Source: Chelatococcus sp. YT9
GTDB taxonomy: Bacteria > Pseudomonadota > Alphaproteobacteria > Rhizobiales > Beijerinckiaceae
Assembly: GCF_018398315.1 (NCBI RefSeq)
Contig: NZ_JAHBRW010000001.1
Coordinates: 3,976,501 to 4,040,500, forward strand
Length of the DNA stretch: 64,000 nt
Direction of reading: 5' to 3'
This document shows, piece after piece, positions 1 to 11,171 of this stretch (position 1 is the stretch's first letter; the number at the start of each line of letters is the position of its first letter). The notes under the pieces are model-generated. The model was not told the origin of the DNA. It saw only the letters and a list, made by a program, of their open reading frames with translations, and searched no databases. Both the position numbers and the translations under genes were made by a program.

Positions 1-372
1 AAGCAGTGCTGCGAGCTGTTGCGCTCGCCGGCAGGGCAGGGGCCGCATTCCGCCGTCGACAACAAGATCGTGCCCCCGAAGCGCGGTGAGATGAAGCGCT
101 CGATGGAAGCGCTCATCCATCACTTCAAGCTCTATACCGAGGGCTACCACGTGCCCGCCGGTGACGTTTATGCCGCTGTCGAGGCGCCCAAGGGTGAATT
201 CGGTGTCTATCTCGTGTCCGACGGCACGAACAAGCCCTACCGGTGCAAGATCAAGGCGCCGGGGTTTGCGCATCTACAGGCGATGGATTTCCTGTGCCGC
301 GGACACATGCTCGCGGACGTCTCGGCTATCCTGGGGTCGCTCGACATCGTGTTCGGGGAGGTTGACCGGTGA
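1..372 (+). CDS. nuoD: NADH-quinone oxidoreductase subunit D, C-terminal part (truncated by window start)
   Basis: The reading frame is already open at base 1 and ends with TGA at 370-372, so only the last 123 residues are present. They contain the C-terminal segment of the 49-kDa subunit family: the run around [11 protein letters not shown] and [11 protein letters not shown] is characteristic, and the protein ends in the family-typical [13 protein letters not shown]. NuoD forms part of the quinone-binding site in the peripheral arm of complex I. It is followed after 24 bases by nuoE, the usual order. The start and most of the protein lie upstream of the window. Confidence 0.95.
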   Translation, partial: KQCCELLRSPAGQGPHSAVDNKIVPPKRGEMKRSMEALIHHFKLYTEGYHVPAGDVYAAVEAPKGEFGVYLVSDGTNKPYRCKIKAPGFAHLQAMDFLCRGHMLADVSAILGSLDIVFGEVDR

Positions 373-396
373 CCATGATGATGAGGAGCTGCTGAT

Positions 397-1347
397 ATGG
401 CTGTTCGCCGTCTTGCGCCCCCCGATGTCCAGCCTTCGTCCTTCGCCTTCACGGCGGAGAACGCTGTCTGGGCAGGCGAGCAGATCGCCAAATATCCCGA
501 GGGCCGGCAAGCCTCCGCCGTCATTTCACTGTTGTGGAAAGCGCAGGAGCAGTGTGGGGGATGGCTGCCTGAGGCCGCCATCCGGAACATCGCCGAGCTT
601 CTCGGCATGGCCTATATCCGTGTACTGGAGGTGGCGACCTTCTACACGATGTTCAACCTGGAGCCGGTCGGCAAATATTTCGTCCAGCTCTGCGGCACGA
701 CGCCGTGCATGGTTCGCGGCGCCGGTGCGCTGCGGGATGTCCTGCAGGCTCGCTTCGGCGATCAACATCATGTCTCGGCGGATGGCAATTTCTCCTGGCT
801 CGAGGTGGAATGCCTCGGTGCCTGCTGTAACGCGCCGATGGTGCAGATCAACGACGACTACTATGAAGATCTGACGCCGGAGAGCCTGAATACTCTTCTC
901 GACAATTTGGCTGCCGGCAAGCCGGTCAAGATCGGTCCGCAGAATGAGCGCACGTCGTCTGAGCCCGAGAGGGGCCTGACCTCCCTGACCGATCCGTCCC
1001 TCTATGACGGCTCCGTCATCGGCTCATGGAGGAAGCGCTTCGAAGAGGAAGAAGCCAAGGCCAAGGCCGCTGCCGAGGAGAAGGCGAAGGCTGAGGCTGC
1101 TGCGGCGGCGGCAGAAGCGGCCCAGGTCAAGGAACCGAAGAAGTCCGCCGGCACGCGTCCCGAGCAGCAGGCCGCCGATAGCCCGGCCGAGCGCGTCGCG
1201 GACGGCAAGGCGCCGGTGTCCGCAGCCGATAACACGAAGGCGGCGCCCGCCAATCCGACCGAGGAGAACGAGCGGGCGAAGGACAGGGGCACTGCACCGA
1301 CGGCGCCTGCCAACCCGTCCAATCCCGACGACAAGGCGAAGGGGTGA
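397..1347 (+). CDS. nuoE: NADH-quinone oxidoreductase subunit E with a long low-complexity C-terminal tail
   Basis: 316 residues. The first ~180 residues are the thioredoxin-like 24-kDa subunit that holds [2Fe-2S] cluster N1a. The four ligands are visible as C99-x4-C104 (CGTTPC) and C139-x3-C143 (CLGAC). Bacterial NuoE is usually about 160-220 residues; here a tail from about residue 210 to the end is rich in Ala, Lys, Glu and Pro and looks disordered. Such tails occur in other alphaproteobacterial NuoE proteins, but the length varies. It sits between nuoD and nuoF (6-base gap), in the NADH-oxidising module with NuoF and NuoG. Confidence 0.95.
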   Translation: MAVRRLAPPDVQPSSFAFTAENAVWAGEQIAKYPEGRQASAVISLLWKAQEQCGGWLPEAAIRNIAELLGMAYIRVLEVATFYTMFNLEPVGKYFVQLCGTTPCMVRGAGALRDVLQARFGDQHHVSADGNFSWLEVECLGACCNAPMVQINDDYYEDLTPESLNTLLDNLAAGKPVKIGPQNERTSSEPERGLTSLTDPSLYDGSVIGSWRKRFEEEEAKAKAAAEEKAKAEAAAAAAEAAQVKEPKKSAGTRPEQQAADSPAERVADGKAPVSAADNTKAAPANPTEENERAKDRGTAPTAPANPSNPDDKAKG

Positions 1348-1353
1348 GCGGCC

Positions 1354-2655
1354 ATGCTTCATGACAGGGACCGCATCTTCACTAATCTCTACGGCTTGCA
1401 GAGCCCCGGCCTGAAGGCGGCGCTGATGCGCGGCAACTGGGACGGCACGAAGTTCCTGCTGGAACAGGGCCGTGACTGGATCATCGACGAGATGAAGAAG
1501 TCGGGCCTGCGCGGTCGTGGCGGCGCGGGCTTCCCGACGGGTATGAAGTGGTCCTTCATGCCGAAGCAGTCGGACGGGCGGCCTCATTATCTGGTCGTCA
1601 ATGCGGACGAGTCGGAGCCTGGTACCTGCAAGGATCGGGAGATCATGCGGCACGATCCGCATCTCTTGATCGAGGGGTGCATGATCGCCTCCTTCGCCAT
1701 GGGCGCGCATGCCGCCTACATCTACATCCGCGGCGAATACATTGCCGAGCGCGAGGCATTACAGCGGGCCGTTGACGAAGCCTATGAGGCAAAGCTCATC
1801 GGCAAGGACAACGTTCACGGCTATCCCTTTGATCTTTATGTGCATCACGGCGCCGGCGCCTATATCTGCGGCGAGGAAACGGCCCTTCTGGAAAGCCTCG
1901 AAGGCAAGAAGGGCATGCCGCGGCTGAAGCCGCCATTCCCTGCCAATATGGGCCTCTATGGCTGCCCCACCACCGTCAACAACGTCGAGTCGATTGCGGT
2001 CGCTGGCACCATTTTGCGGCGCGGCGCGGCCTGGTTTGCGAGCTTCGGCCGGCCGAACAATGTGGGCACCAAGCTCTATGGCATCTCCGGCCATGTGAAC
2101 ACGCCCTGCGTCGTCGAGGAATCGATGAGCATCCCGTTCAAGGAGCTGATCGAAAAGCACGGCGGCGGTATCCGCGGCGGTTGGGACAACCTGCTGGCGA
2201 TCATTCCCGGCGGCGCGTCCTGCCCCGTCATCCCGGCCGAGCAATGCATGGATCTGATCATGGACTTCGACGGCACCCGCGCCGTGAAGTCGAGCTTCGG
2301 CACGGCCGGCGTGCTCGTCATGGACAAGTCCACGGACATCGTCAGGGCGATCGCGCGGATCTCATACTTCTTCAAACACGAAAGCTGCGGCCAATGCACG
2401 CCCTGCCGCGAAGGCACGGGGTGGATGTGGCGCGTGTTGAACCGTATGGCTGAAGGTCGCGCGCAGAAGCGCGAGATCGACGCGCTCCTCGACGTGACCA
2501 CGCGGATCGAGGGACACACCATTTGCGCTCTGGGCGACGCGGCCGCTTGGCCGGTCCAGGGGCTCATCCGGCATTTCCGTCCCGAGATCGAGCGGCGGAT
2601 CGACCAATATGCGGCCAATCCGCATAGCGAGCCTGTTCTGCAGGCGGCGGAGTAA
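1354..2655 (+). CDS. nuoF: NADH-quinone oxidoreductase subunit F (NADH- and FMN-binding)
   Basis: 433 residues, normal for the 51-kDa subunit. It oxidises NADH through FMN and passes electrons to the iron-sulfur chain. The glycine-rich nucleotide-binding loop [13 protein letters not shown] is at residues 51-63. The [4Fe-4S] cluster N3 ligands are C345, C348 and C351 in [11 protein letters not shown], with C391 in HTICALGD as the fourth. The gene lies 6 bases after nuoE and 6 bases before nuoG, so the three dehydrogenase-module subunits are clearly co-translated. Confidence 0.97.
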   Translation: MLHDRDRIFTNLYGLQSPGLKAALMRGNWDGTKFLLEQGRDWIIDEMKKSGLRGRGGAGFPTGMKWSFMPKQSDGRPHYLVVNADESEPGTCKDREIMRHDPHLLIEGCMIASFAMGAHAAYIYIRGEYIAEREALQRAVDEAYEAKLIGKDNVHGYPFDLYVHHGAGAYICGEETALLESLEGKKGMPRLKPPFPANMGLYGCPTTVNNVESIAVAGTILRRGAAWFASFGRPNNVGTKLYGISGHVNTPCVVEESMSIPFKELIEKHGGGIRGGWDNLLAIIPGGASCPVIPAEQCMDLIMDFDGTRAVKSSFGTAGVLVMDKSTDIVRAIARISYFFKHESCGQCTPCREGTGWMWRVLNRMAEGRAQKREIDALLDVTTRIEGHTICALGDAAAWPVQGLIRHFRPEIERRIDQYAANPHSEPVLQAAE

Positions 2656-2661
2656 GACGAG

Positions 2662-4743
2662 ATGGCGAAGATCATCGTCGACGGCAAGGAGATCGAAGTC
2701 CCGGCGGAGTACACGCTCCTCCAGGCCTGCGAGGAAGCGGGCGCCGAGATTCCGCGCTTCTGCTATCACGAGCGTCTGTCGATTGCCGGCAATTGCCGCA
2801 TGTGCCTTGTCGAGGTGAAGGGCGGCCCGCCGAAGCCGGTGGCCTCCTGCGCCATGGGCGTGCGTGACCTGCGGCCTGGGCCGAACGGCGAGCCGCCGGT
2901 GGTGTTCACGCGCTCACCGATGGTGAAGCGCGCGCGCGAAGGGGTGATGGAGTTTCTCCTCATCAACCATCCGCTGGACTGCCCGATCTGCGACCAGGGC
3001 GGCGAGTGCGACCTGCAGGACCAGGCGATGGCCTATGGCGTCGATACGAGCCGCTATGCCGAGAACAAGCGGGCCGTCGAAGACAAATATATCGGTCCCC
3101 TTGTCAAGACGTCGATGAACCGCTGCATCCATTGCACACGCTGCATCCGTTTCACCACGGAAGTCGCCGGCGTGCCGGATCTTGGCGCCATCGGCCGCGG
3201 CGAGGACATGGAGATCACGACCTATCTCGAACACGCCATGCGGTCCGAGCTGCAGGGCAACGTCATCGACCTCTGCCCGGTCGGAGCATTGACGTCGAAG
3301 CCTTACGCATTCCAGGCCCGTCCCTGGGAGCTGTCGAAGACGGAGTCCATCGATGTGATGGACGGGCTCGGCTCGGCGATCCGCGTCGATGCGCGCGGGC
3401 GTGAGGTGATGCGCATCCTGCCGAGGACCAACGACGCGGTGAACGAGGAGTGGATCTCGGACAAGACCCGCTTCATCTGGGATGGCCTGCGCCGCCAGCG
3501 ACTGGACCGGCCGTATCTGCGTGAGAACGGCAAGCTGCGTCCGGCATCATGGAACGAGGCTTTCGCGGCCATCGCGGCCAAGGTCAAGGCCACAAAGCCC
3601 GAGCGGATCGGTGCCATCGTCGGTGATCTGGCTTCCGTCGAGGACAGCTTCGCCCTGAAGGCTCTGGTGGAGAAGCTCGGTTCTGCCAATATCGACGGAC
3701 GCGGCGACAGCACCGTGCTCGATCCGAAGCTCGGGCGCGCCAGCTATCTCTTCAACGCAACCATCGCCGGCGTCGACGACGCCGACGCCATCTTGATCGT
3801 CGGCTCCAATCCCCGTGTTGAAGGTTCGGTGCTGAACGCTCGCATCCGCAAGCGTTGGCGCAGCGGTCCTGTTTCGATCGGGCTCGTCGGCGAAGCTGTC
3901 GATCTCACCTATCCCTATGATTATCTCGGGGCTGGGCCTTCGACACTCGCCGACTTGGTGAAGGGCGACCATAGCTTCGCGAAGGTGCTTGCGGAGGCCG
4001 AGCGGCCGCTGATCATCCTAGGGCAAGGCGCCCTGACCAGAGAGGATGGTGCTGCCGTTCATGCGCTTGCCGCCAAGCTCGCGCTCGCAGTCGGCGCCGT
4101 CAAGGACGGTTGGAACGGCTTTTCGGTGCTGCATACGGCTGCCTCGCGCGTTGGTTCGCTCGAGCTCGGCCTGGTACCGGGCGAGGGTGGGCTCGATGCC
4201 CGCGCGATGACGGGCGCCGGTGCGCTGGACGTCTTGTTCCTCCTCGGCGCAGACGAGGCCGAAATCGCTCCCGGCGCCTTCGTGATCTATCAGGGCACCC
4301 ACGGCGACAATGGCGCCCATCGCGCTGATGTCATCCTGCCAGGCGCTGCCTATACGGAGAAATCCGGCACCTACGTGAATACCGAGGGCCGGGTGCAGCT
4401 CGCCAACCGCGCCGCGTTCCCGCCTGGCGACGCGCGCGAAGACTGGGCGATCCTGCGGGCACTGTCTGACGTTCTTGGCCACCGGCTCCCATTCGATAGC
4501 TTGAGCCAGCTCCGCCAGGCTCTTTATGCGGCTTATCCGGAGTTCGCGGATATCGACAGCGTGCTCGTCGGCGATCCGGCAGCGCTCGAGACCCTGGCGT
4601 CCGCCGCGGGAGCGCCCAGCGACGCGGCATTCGTCTCCGCGGTCGCGGACTTCTACCTGACCAACCCCATCGCGCGCGCGTCGACGGTGATGGCCGAATG
4701 CTCGGCCCTTGCCCATGGTGCCGTGCGACAGGCCGCCGAATAA
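2662..4743 (+). CDS. nuoG: NADH-quinone oxidoreductase subunit G
   Basis: 693 residues. The N-terminal ferredoxin-like domain carries C34, C45, C48 and C63 for a [2Fe-2S] cluster. The next cluster ligands H103, C107, C110 and C116 ([14 protein letters not shown]) are typical of N5, and C155, C158, C161 and C205 match N4. The rest is the molybdopterin-oxidoreductase-like domain, which has lost its cofactor in this family. This is the short mitochondrial/alphaproteobacterial form, near 690 residues, rather than the ~900-residue enterobacterial one. No extra N7 cluster motif is seen. A clear ATG follows a GACGAG spacer from nuoF. Confidence 0.97.
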   Translation: MAKIIVDGKEIEVPAEYTLLQACEEAGAEIPRFCYHERLSIAGNCRMCLVEVKGGPPKPVASCAMGVRDLRPGPNGEPPVVFTRSPMVKRAREGVMEFLLINHPLDCPICDQGGECDLQDQAMAYGVDTSRYAENKRAVEDKYIGPLVKTSMNRCIHCTRCIRFTTEVAGVPDLGAIGRGEDMEITTYLEHAMRSELQGNVIDLCPVGALTSKPYAFQARPWELSKTESIDVMDGLGSAIRVDARGREVMRILPRTNDAVNEEWISDKTRFIWDGLRRQRLDRPYLRENGKLRPASWNEAFAAIAAKVKATKPERIGAIVGDLASVEDSFALKALVEKLGSANIDGRGDSTVLDPKLGRASYLFNATIAGVDDADAILIVGSNPRVEGSVLNARIRKRWRSGPVSIGLVGEAVDLTYPYDYLGAGPSTLADLVKGDHSFAKVLAEAERPLIILGQGALTREDGAAVHALAAKLALAVGAVKDGWNGFSVLHTAASRVGSLELGLVPGEGGLDARAMTGAGALDVLFLLGADEAEIAPGAFVIYQGTHGDNGAHRADVILPGAAYTEKSGTYVNTEGRVQLANRAAFPPGDAREDWAILRALSDVLGHRLPFDSLSQLRQALYAAYPEFADIDSVLVGDPAALETLASAAGAPSDAAFVSAVADFYLTNPIARASTVMAECSALAHGAVRQAAE

Positions 4744-4755
4744 GGGGCTCGATTG

Positions 4756-5799
4756 ATGGACCTTTTCCTCACGATCGCGCTCATCGTCGGCAAGAGCCTG
4801 TTGCTCCTCGTCGCGCTCCTGATCCTCATCGCCTATCTCCTGCTAGCCGACCGCAAGGTGTGGGCGGCGGTGCAGCTCCGCCGCGGACCGAATGTGGTCG
4901 GTCCGTTCGGCCTCTTCCAGTCCTTCGCCGACCTCCTGAAGTTCGTCTTCAAGGAGCCGGTAGTTCCGGCGGGCTCGGACAAGGCGCTTTTTCTGCTCGC
5001 GCCGCTTCTAACCTGTGTACTGGCGCTCGCGGGCTGGGCCGTGATCCCGGTGGCGGAGGGGTGGGCGATCGCCGATCTCAACCTCGGCGTGCTTTACGTG
5101 CTCGCCATCTCGTCGCTCGGCGTCTACGGCATCATCATCGGTGGCTGGGCCTCGAACTCGAAATATCCCTTCCTGTCCGCGCTGCGTTCCGCTGCCCAGA
5201 TGGTGAGCTACGAAGTCTCCATCGGCTTCGTCATCATCACGGTTCTGCTGTGCGTCGGCTCGCTCAACCTCACCGCCGTCGTGCAGGCGCAGGAGACGCG
5301 TGGCCTGGCGACGATGCTCGGCGTGCCGTGGCTCTCCTTCCTCAACTGGTACTGGTTGCCACTTCTGCCGATGCTGGTGATCTTCTTCATCTCGGCGCTT
5401 GCGGAAACGAACCGCCCACCTTTCGATCTCGCCGAAGCGGAATCGGAGCTCGTGGCCGGCTTCATGGTCGAATATTCCTCGACGCCGTATCTCCTGTTCA
5501 TGCTCGGCGAATATGTGTCGATCGTGCTGATGTGCGCGATGACGACCATCCTGTTCTTCGGGGGCTGGGCACCGCCGATCGCGCTGCCGCCGTTCACCTG
5601 GGTTCCCGGCATCATCTGGTTCATCCTGAAGGTCTGCCTCGTCTTCTTCATGTTCGCCATGGTGAAGGCCTTCGTGCCGCGCTATCGCTACGACCAGCTC
5701 ATGCGGCTCGGCTGGAAGGTCTTCCTGCCGATCTCGCTGGCGATGGTCGTTATCGTGGCCGCGGTGCTGCAGCTGACGGGTTGGGCCCCGACGCCGTGA
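4756..5799 (+). CDS. nuoH: NADH-quinone oxidoreductase subunit H
   Basis: 347 residues from the ATG at 4756; a TTG lies just upstream at 4753, but the ATG with an AAGGGG element 8-12 bases before it is preferred. The protein is very hydrophobic with about eight membrane helices, as expected for the subunit joining the peripheral arm to the membrane arm and lining the quinone chamber. Family hallmarks are the [21 protein letters not shown]-type N-terminal loop and the acidic, conserved [20 protein letters not shown] loop near residues 216-235. It is followed by an unassigned ORF before nuoI. Confidence 0.96.
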   Translation: MDLFLTIALIVGKSLLLLVALLILIAYLLLADRKVWAAVQLRRGPNVVGPFGLFQSFADLLKFVFKEPVVPAGSDKALFLLAPLLTCVLALAGWAVIPVAEGWAIADLNLGVLYVLAISSLGVYGIIIGGWASNSKYPFLSALRSAAQMVSYEVSIGFVIITVLLCVGSLNLTAVVQAQETRGLATMLGVPWLSFLNWYWLPLLPMLVIFFISALAETNRPPFDLAEAESELVAGFMVEYSSTPYLLFMLGEYVSIVLMCAMTTILFFGGWAPPIALPPFTWVPGIIWFILKVCLVFFMFAMVKAFVPRYRYDQLMRLGWKVFLPISLAMVVIVAAVLQLTGWAPTP

Positions 5800-5806
5800 G
5801 GCTGTT

Positions 5807-6049
5807 GTGGTGTTGTCGAACGCCGGTTTGATCGGCGCCTTGATCGGTTTCGCGGTGGGGGTGTTGAACCGGTGGATCATCCTCAGGATGGTCGAACATC
5901 ATGTGCAGGCTGTCGACGACGTGTCGCCGACAGAGGAGGAAATGGCGACATTCGCGGCCAGGACCAGGCGGTTCCGGCGGCTTCTGCTCGCCAAGTCGCT
6001 GATTGTCTTTCCGGTCGTCGGCTACGCCCTGGGCGAGGCCCTCGATTGA
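5807..6049 (+). CDS. Small membrane protein of unknown function inserted between nuoH and nuoI
   Basis: An 80-residue ORF begins with GTG at 5807 (a second GTG follows at 5810) only 7 bases after the nuoH stop and ends 51 bases before nuoI. The sequence shows a hydrophobic segment at residues 6-22 (GLIGALIGFAVGVLNRW), an acidic/basic middle rich in Glu and Arg, and a second hydrophobic stretch near residues 60-77 (LLLAKSLIVFPVVGYALG), so a two-helix hairpin is likely. I do not recognise the family. Its position makes co-expression with complex I near certain; a role in assembly is only a guess. The start is uncertain because all candidate start codons are GTG or TTG. Confidence 0.75.
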   Translation: MVLSNAGLIGALIGFAVGVLNRWIILRMVEHHVQAVDDVSPTEEEMATFAARTRRFRRLLLAKSLIVFPVVGYALGEALD

Positions 6050-6100
6050 ACGTAACGCGTAAGGCGCGATCCTCGCGCCAATTGGAGAATGGAGCCAGTC

Positions 6101-6589
6101 ATGGGGCTCGATCAGGCCGCAAGGTCGCTATTCCTGAAGGAGTTCGTATCGGCGTTCTTCCTGTCGATGCGGTATTTCTTCAAGCCTAAAGCGACCTTGA
6201 ATTATCCCTTCGAGAAGGGAGAGCTGTCGCCGCGCTTCCGCGGTGAGCACGCATTGCGTCGGTATCCCAACGGCGAGGAGCGCTGCATCGCGTGCAAGCT
6301 CTGCGAGGCGATCTGCCCCGCGCAGGCCATCACCATCGAGGCTGGCCCGCGCCGCAATGACGGCACTCGTCGCACGACCCGTTATGACATCGACATGGTG
6401 AAATGCATCTACTGCGGCTTCTGCCAGGAAGCCTGCCCAGTGGACGCCATCGTCGAGGGGCCGAATTTCGAATTCGCCGTGGAGACCCGCGAGGAGCTCT
6501 ACTACGACAAGGAGCGGCTCCTGGATAATGGGGCTCGTTGGGAGCGCGATATCGCGCGCAATATCGCCAGCGACGCGCCTTATCGCTGA
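6101..6589 (+). CDS. nuoI: NADH-quinone oxidoreductase subunit I (two [4Fe-4S] clusters)
   Basis: 162 residues from the ATG at 6101, the usual length for alphaproteobacterial NuoI. A GGAG at 6091-6094 sits 6 bases before this ATG; an in-frame ATG at 6089 is too close to its own possible site. Two CxxCxxCxxxCP motifs bind clusters N6a and N6b: C62, C65, C68, C72 and C102, C105, C108, C112. NuoI carries electrons from NuoG towards N2 in NuoB. The amphipathic N terminus (around [19 protein letters not shown]) docks it to the membrane arm. Confidence 0.97.
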   Translation: MGLDQAARSLFLKEFVSAFFLSMRYFFKPKATLNYPFEKGELSPRFRGEHALRRYPNGEERCIACKLCEAICPAQAITIEAGPRRNDGTRRTTRYDIDMVKCIYCGFCQEACPVDAIVEGPNFEFAVETREELYYDKERLLDNGARWERDIARNIASDAPYR

Positions 6590-6684
6590 TTGTTTTTCCC
6601 GCCGTTTTCCCCATCGGGCGGCTGCCGGGCATGACCGGCCAAGCGCGATGACGGAGCGACGAACCACCGCACGGGGCAGTGCCT

Positions 6685-7293
6685 ATGACGGGGCAAGCTT
6701 TCTTCTTCTATCTCTTCGCCGGGGTGTGCATCGCCTCCGCCTTCATGGTGATTGCGTCGCGCAATCCCGTGCATGCGGTGCTGTTCCTCATTCTGGCCTT
6801 CGTCAACGCCGCCGGGCTCTTCATGCTGATGGGCGCGGAATTCCTGGCGCTGATCCTGGTGGTCGTCTACGTCGGCGCGGTCGCGGTGCTCTTCCTCTTC
6901 GTGGTCATGATGCTCGACGTCGACTTCGCGGAATTGCGTGAAGGCTTCCTCAGCTACCTGCCGATCGGCGCGCTCATCGGGGTCATCTTCCTCGTCGAGC
7001 TCGTCCTCGTCGTCGGTCTCTTCTCGATCGACCCGGCCAGCATCAGGCCCGCGGTGGTGGCGACGGCGACGGACGTGTCCAACATCCAGGCCATCGGCCA
7101 AGTGCTTTACACGCGCTACTTCTTCTTCTTCCAGGCAGCCGGTTTCATCCTGCTGGTCGCGATGGTCGGCGCCATCGTGCTGACGCTTCGCCACAAGCCG
7201 AATATCAAGCGTCAGGACATCTCGGCGCAGGTAGCGCGCAACAAGGCGTCGGCCATGGAAGTCCGCAAGGTGCCTTCGCGGCAGGGCGTATAA
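6685..7293 (+). CDS. nuoJ: NADH-quinone oxidoreductase subunit J
   Basis: 202 residues from the ATG at 6685; an in-frame GTG at 6679 would add two residues. Five hydrophobic helices are visible, including the conserved third-helix region around [25 protein letters not shown], which bears the kinked helix of the E-channel. NuoJ lies in the membrane arm between NuoH and NuoK. A 95-base spacer with no obvious signal separates it from nuoI, and 11 bases separate it from nuoK. Confidence 0.96.
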   Translation: MTGQAFFFYLFAGVCIASAFMVIASRNPVHAVLFLILAFVNAAGLFMLMGAEFLALILVVVYVGAVAVLFLFVVMMLDVDFAELREGFLSYLPIGALIGVIFLVELVLVVGLFSIDPASIRPAVVATATDVSNIQAIGQVLYTRYFFFFQAAGFILLVAMVGAIVLTLRHKPNIKRQDISAQVARNKASAMEVRKVPSRQGV

Positions 7294-7304
7294 GGGGGCC
7301 GGCA

Positions 7305-7613
7305 ATGACCATCGGGCTTGTTCACTATCTCACCGTCGCGGCCGTCCTCTTCACCCTCGGGGTGTTTGGCATCTTTCTCAATCGCAAGAACGTCATCGTC
7401 ATTCTGATGTCCGTGGAGCTCATCTTGCTCGCGGTGAACATCAACTTCGTGGCGTTCTCGACGCATATGGGCGACGTCGTCGGCCAGGTATTCGCACTAT
7501 TCATCCTGACCGTTGCCGCGGCGGAAGCGGCCATCGGCCTTGCCATTCTGGTCGTCTACTTCCGCAACCGCGGCACGATCGCGGTTGAAGACATCAACAT
7601 GATGAAGGGCTGA
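7305..7613 (+). CDS. nuoK: NADH-quinone oxidoreductase subunit K
   Basis: 102 residues, the standard length. Three membrane helices are visible. The two buried glutamates important for proton transfer are present, in the [10 protein letters not shown] region of helix 2 and the [12 protein letters not shown] region of helix 3. The gene is homologous to mrpC. It begins 11 bases after nuoJ and ends 7 bases before nuoL. Confidence 0.97.
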   Translation: MTIGLVHYLTVAAVLFTLGVFGIFLNRKNVIVILMSVELILLAVNINFVAFSTHMGDVVGQVFALFILTVAAAEAAIGLAILVVYFRNRGTIAVEDINMMKG

Positions 7614-7620
7614 CGGCGCG

Positions 7621-9648
7621 ATGTACCACGCAATCGTCTTCCTGCCTCTGGTGGGTTTTCTGATCGCCGGCATCTTCGGCAAGAAGATCGGCGCGCGCGC
7701 CAGCGAGGTCATTACGACATCGCTGCTTGCCGTCGCCTGTGCGCTGTCCTGGGTCGCCTTCGTTCGTGTCGGCTTCTACGGCGAGGCCGCTCAGGTCAAG
7801 GTCGCGAGCTGGATCGTTTCCGGCAGCTTCAGCGTCGACTGGGCCTTCCGCATCGACACGCTGACGGCCGTAATGCTGATCGTCGTGACGACCGTTTCCA
7901 TGCTCGTGCACCTCTATTCGATCGGCTATATGCACGAGGATCCGGCCCGGCCGCGCTTCTTCGCTTATCTCTCGCTGTTCACTTTCGCCATGCTGATGCT
8001 GGTGACGGCCGACAACCTGCTGCAAATGTTCTTCGGTTGGGAAGGCGTCGGTCTCGCGAGCTACCTGCTGATCGGCTTCTGGTATGAGAAGCCCTCCGCG
8101 AATGCCGCAGCCATGAAAGCCTTCATCGTCAACCGCGTCGGTGATTTCGGCTTCCTCCTCGGCATCTTCCTGTTGTTCGTGCTGTTCGGCACGGCGTCCT
8201 TCGACAGCCTGTTCCCGCGGGTCGGCGAGCTGGCTGAAGCGAAGTTTCACATCTTCGGCCATGACTACCATGCGCTGACGGTGGCATCGCTCCTCCTGTT
8301 CATGGGCGCCATGGGCAAGTCGGCGCAGTTCCTCCTGCACACCTGGCTGCCCGACGCGATGGAAGGCCCGACCCCTGTGTCGGCGCTGATCCACGCCGCC
8401 ACCATGGTGACGGCAGGCGTGTTCATGGTCGCGCGGATGTCGCCAGCCTTTGAATATGCGCCGACGGCCCTTACGGTCGTCACGGTTATCGGCGGCATCA
8501 CGGCCTTCTTCGCGGCGACCGTCGGCCTCGTGCAGAACGACATCAAGCGCGTGATCGCCTATTCGACCTGTTCGCAGCTTGGCTACATGTTCGTCGCGCT
8601 CGGTGTCGGGGCCTATTCGGCCGGCGTGTTCCACCTCTTCACCCACGCCTTCTTCAAGGCGTTGCTGTTCCTGGGCGCGGGCTCCGTCATCCACGCGATG
8701 CACCACGAGCAGGACATGCGCAACATGGGAGGCTTGAGGCGCTACATCCCGTTCACAGCGGCGATGATGACCATCGGCAATCTTGCGCTCACGGGTTTTC
8801 CCTTCACGGCAGGCTATTTCTCGAAGGATGCGATCATCGAGGCAGCCTATGCCTCTCATAATCCCGCGGCTGGCTTCGCTTTCATCGCGACCGTCATCGC
8901 GGCGCTGATGACCTCCTTCTACTCCTGGCGCCTCTATTTCATGACCTTTGAGGGCAAACCGCGCTGGGGTGAGCACGCAGCGCATGATCATGGCCATCAC
9001 GCCCATGGTCATGACGACCATGCCCATCACCACGACGATCATGGTCACGCCGATCACGGGCACGGTCATGGCCATGATCTGAAGCCGCATGAGAGCCCGC
9101 TCGTCATGCTGATCCCCCTGATCGTTCTGGCGGTCGGTGCCCTCTTGGCTGGCTTCGTGTTCAAGTCCTATTTCATCGGCGAGAACTATGACGCCTTCTG
9201 GAAGGGCGCACTCTTCACCGGCCCGAACAACCACATCCTGCATGAAATGCACGAAGTGCCGACCTGGGTTGTCTGGTCACCCTTCGTGATGATGATGCTG
9301 GGCTTCGTGCTGGCGCTGTGGTTCTACATCATCAATCCGCGCATTCCGGTCAGCCTCGCGCAGTCGAACCCGATCCTGTACCGCTTCCTGCTGAACAAGT
9401 GGTACTTCGACGAGATCTACGACTTCCTCTTCGTGCGCCCTGCCAAGTGGCTCGGCACCTTCCTCTGGAGGAAGGGCGATGGCTGGCTGATCGACGGCTT
9501 CGGGCCTGACGGCGTGTCGGCGCGGGTCATCGACGTCACCAACCGGGTCGTGCGGTTGCAGACCGGTTATGTCTATCACTACGCCTTTGCCATGCTCATC
9601 GGGGTGGCTGCCTTCGTGACATGGTATCTGGTCGGGGGAGCGCATTGA
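7621..9648 (+). CDS. nuoL: NADH-quinone oxidoreductase subunit L with a histidine-rich insert
   Basis: 675 residues, an antiporter-like proton-pumping subunit at the tip of the membrane arm. Family marks include the [15 protein letters not shown] segment with the key Glu, the [21 protein letters not shown] lysine/proline loop and the C-terminal lateral helix. Residues about 451-487 form a loop made almost only of His, Asp, Gly and Ala ([16 protein letters not shown] and so on, some 18 histidines). It falls after the LYFMTFEG segment, where this family usually has a short cytoplasmic or periplasmic loop. His-rich insertions here are known in some alphaproteobacterial NuoL. The stop overlaps the nuoM start by one base. 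Confidence 0.97.
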   Translation: MYHAIVFLPLVGFLIAGIFGKKIGARASEVITTSLLAVACALSWVAFVRVGFYGEAAQVKVASWIVSGSFSVDWAFRIDTLTAVMLIVVTTVSMLVHLYSIGYMHEDPARPRFFAYLSLFTFAMLMLVTADNLLQMFFGWEGVGLASYLLIGFWYEKPSANAAAMKAFIVNRVGDFGFLLGIFLLFVLFGTASFDSLFPRVGELAEAKFHIFGHDYHALTVASLLLFMGAMGKSAQFLLHTWLPDAMEGPTPVSALIHAATMVTAGVFMVARMSPAFEYAPTALTVVTVIGGITAFFAATVGLVQNDIKRVIAYSTCSQLGYMFVALGVGAYSAGVFHLFTHAFFKALLFLGAGSVIHAMHHEQDMRNMGGLRRYIPFTAAMMTIGNLALTGFPFTAGYFSKDAIIEAAYASHNPAAGFAFIATVIAALMTSFYSWRLYFMTFEGKPRWGEHAAHDHGHHAHGHDDHAHHHDDHGHADHGHGHGHDLKPHESPLVMLIPLIVLAVGALLAGFVFKSYFIGENYDAFWKGALFTGPNNHILHEMHEVPTWVVWSPFVMMMLGFVLALWFYIINPRIPVSLAQSNPILYRFLLNKWYFDEIYDFLFVRPAKWLGTFLWRKGDGWLIDGFGPDGVSARVIDVTNRVVRLQTGYVYHYAFAMLIGVAAFVTWYLVGGAH

Positions 9649-11159
9649 TGTTCGGCTTCGGCATTCTCTCCGGCCTTCTCATCCTGCCGCTTATCGGCGC
9701 GGCCTTCATCGCGGTCCTGCGCGGTGATGAGGAGGCAGTCGCCTCCAACGCGCGCTGGGGCGCGCTGATCACGACGATCATCACGCTCCTCCTGGCGCTC
9801 TATGCCTGGAGCCGGTTCGACGCGTCGAACCCGGCCTTTCAGCTCGTAGAGACCCATCGCTGGCTGTCTGATGCCATAGCCTTCAAGCTCGGTGTCGACG
9901 GCTTTTCGATGCCATTTATCGTCCTGACGGCCTTCCTGATGCCGTTCTGCATCCTGGCGTCGTGGCACTCGATCCATCACCGGGTGAAGGAATATTTTGT
10001 CGCCTTCCTGGTGCTCGAGACGACGATGATCGCGGTCTTCGCCGCCGCCGATCTAGTCCTGTTCTACCTCTTCTTCGAGGCGGGCCTCATCCCGATGTTC
10101 CTGATCATCGGCATCTGGGGGCATGACCGCCGCATCTATGCGAGCTTCAAGTTCTTCCTCTACACGCTGCTCGGCTCGGTACTCATGCTGCTTGCCGTGC
10201 TCGCGATGTACTGGGACGCTGGCACCACCGACATCGCGACGCTGCTGACGCACAAGTTCGCGCCGTCCATGCAGACCTGGTTGTGGCTCGCCTTCTTCTC
10301 CTCGCTCGCGGTGAAGATGCCGATGTGGCCGGTGCATACCTGGCTGCCCGACGCCCACGTGGAAGCGCCGACGGCGGGATCCGTCATCCTCGCCGGCATC
10401 CTGCTGAAGATGGGCGGCTATGGCTTTATCCGCTTCTCCCTGCCGATGTTCCCCGACGCATCGGCCTATTTCGCCCCGCTCGTCTTCGCCCTGTCGGTAA
10501 TTGCCATCGTCTACACTTCGCTGGTGGCGATGATGCAGGAGAACATCAAGAAGCTGATCGCTTACTCCTCCGTGGCGCATATGGGCTTCGTGACGATGGG
10601 CCTCTTCAGCATGACGGAGCAGGGCATCCAGGGCGCCATGTACCAGATGGTGAGCCATGGTCTTGTCTCGGGCGCGCTCTTCCTCGCGGTCGGCGTCGTC
10701 TATGACCGGATGCACACGCTGCGCATCGATGCCTATGGGGGCCTTGTGGAGCGTATGCCGCGCTACGCTCTGGTCTTCATGATCCTTACGATGGCGAATG
10801 TCGGACTGCCTGGCACCTCCGGCTTCGTCGGCGAGTTCCTCACCCTGATGGGGGCCTTCCGGGCCAACCCGTATGTGGCGATCATTGCGGCCACCGGCGT
10901 GATCCTCTCGGCTGCTTACGCGCTGTGGCTTTATCGTCGGGTGGTGTTCGGCAAGCTGGAGAAGCCGAGCCTCAGGACGATCACGGATCTCGATACCCGC
11001 GAGATTGTCATGTTCGTTCCGCTCGTCCTCCTGATCATCTGGTATGGCGTGCAGCCGCACGGCATTCTGGAGGCCTTCGCTGCGTCCACGGACAATCTTC
11101 TGCGCAGCACCGAGGCCGCGCTCGCCGGCGTCAAGACCGCCGCCTTCCTTTCGCATTAA
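9648..11159 (+). CDS. nuoM: NADH-quinone oxidoreductase subunit M
   Basis: 503 residues from the ATG at 9648, which shares its A with the nuoL TGA (TGATG), a sign of translational coupling. It is an antiporter-like subunit with about 14 membrane helices. Conserved signatures are the [21 protein letters not shown] segment with the essential Glu, the [21 protein letters not shown] loop with the channel lysine, and the [12 protein letters not shown] segment. It pairs with NuoL and NuoN for proton translocation. Confidence 0.97.
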   Translation: MFGFGILSGLLILPLIGAAFIAVLRGDEEAVASNARWGALITTIITLLLALYAWSRFDASNPAFQLVETHRWLSDAIAFKLGVDGFSMPFIVLTAFLMPFCILASWHSIHHRVKEYFVAFLVLETTMIAVFAAADLVLFYLFFEAGLIPMFLIIGIWGHDRRIYASFKFFLYTLLGSVLMLLAVLAMYWDAGTTDIATLLTHKFAPSMQTWLWLAFFSSLAVKMPMWPVHTWLPDAHVEAPTAGSVILAGILLKMGGYGFIRFSLPMFPDASAYFAPLVFALSVIAIVYTSLVAMMQENIKKLIAYSSVAHMGFVTMGLFSMTEQGIQGAMYQMVSHGLVSGALFLAVGVVYDRMHTLRIDAYGGLVERMPRYALVFMILTMANVGLPGTSGFVGEFLTLMGAFRANPYVAIIAATGVILSAAYALWLYRRVVFGKLEKPSLRTITDLDTREIVMFVPLVLLIIWYGVQPHGILEAFAASTDNLLRSTEAALAGVKTAAFLSH

Positions 11160-11171
11160 GGCATAGAACCG

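Noticed and set aside
8970-9085. Repeated CAT/CAC codons in nuoL as a possible repeat or CRISPR-like array
   Set aside because: In-frame His-rich loop of NuoL, no repeat-spacer structure.
7594-9252. 552-codon open frame antisense to nuoL
   Set aside because: Shadow frame opposite the conserved nuoL; no ribosome site or family motif.
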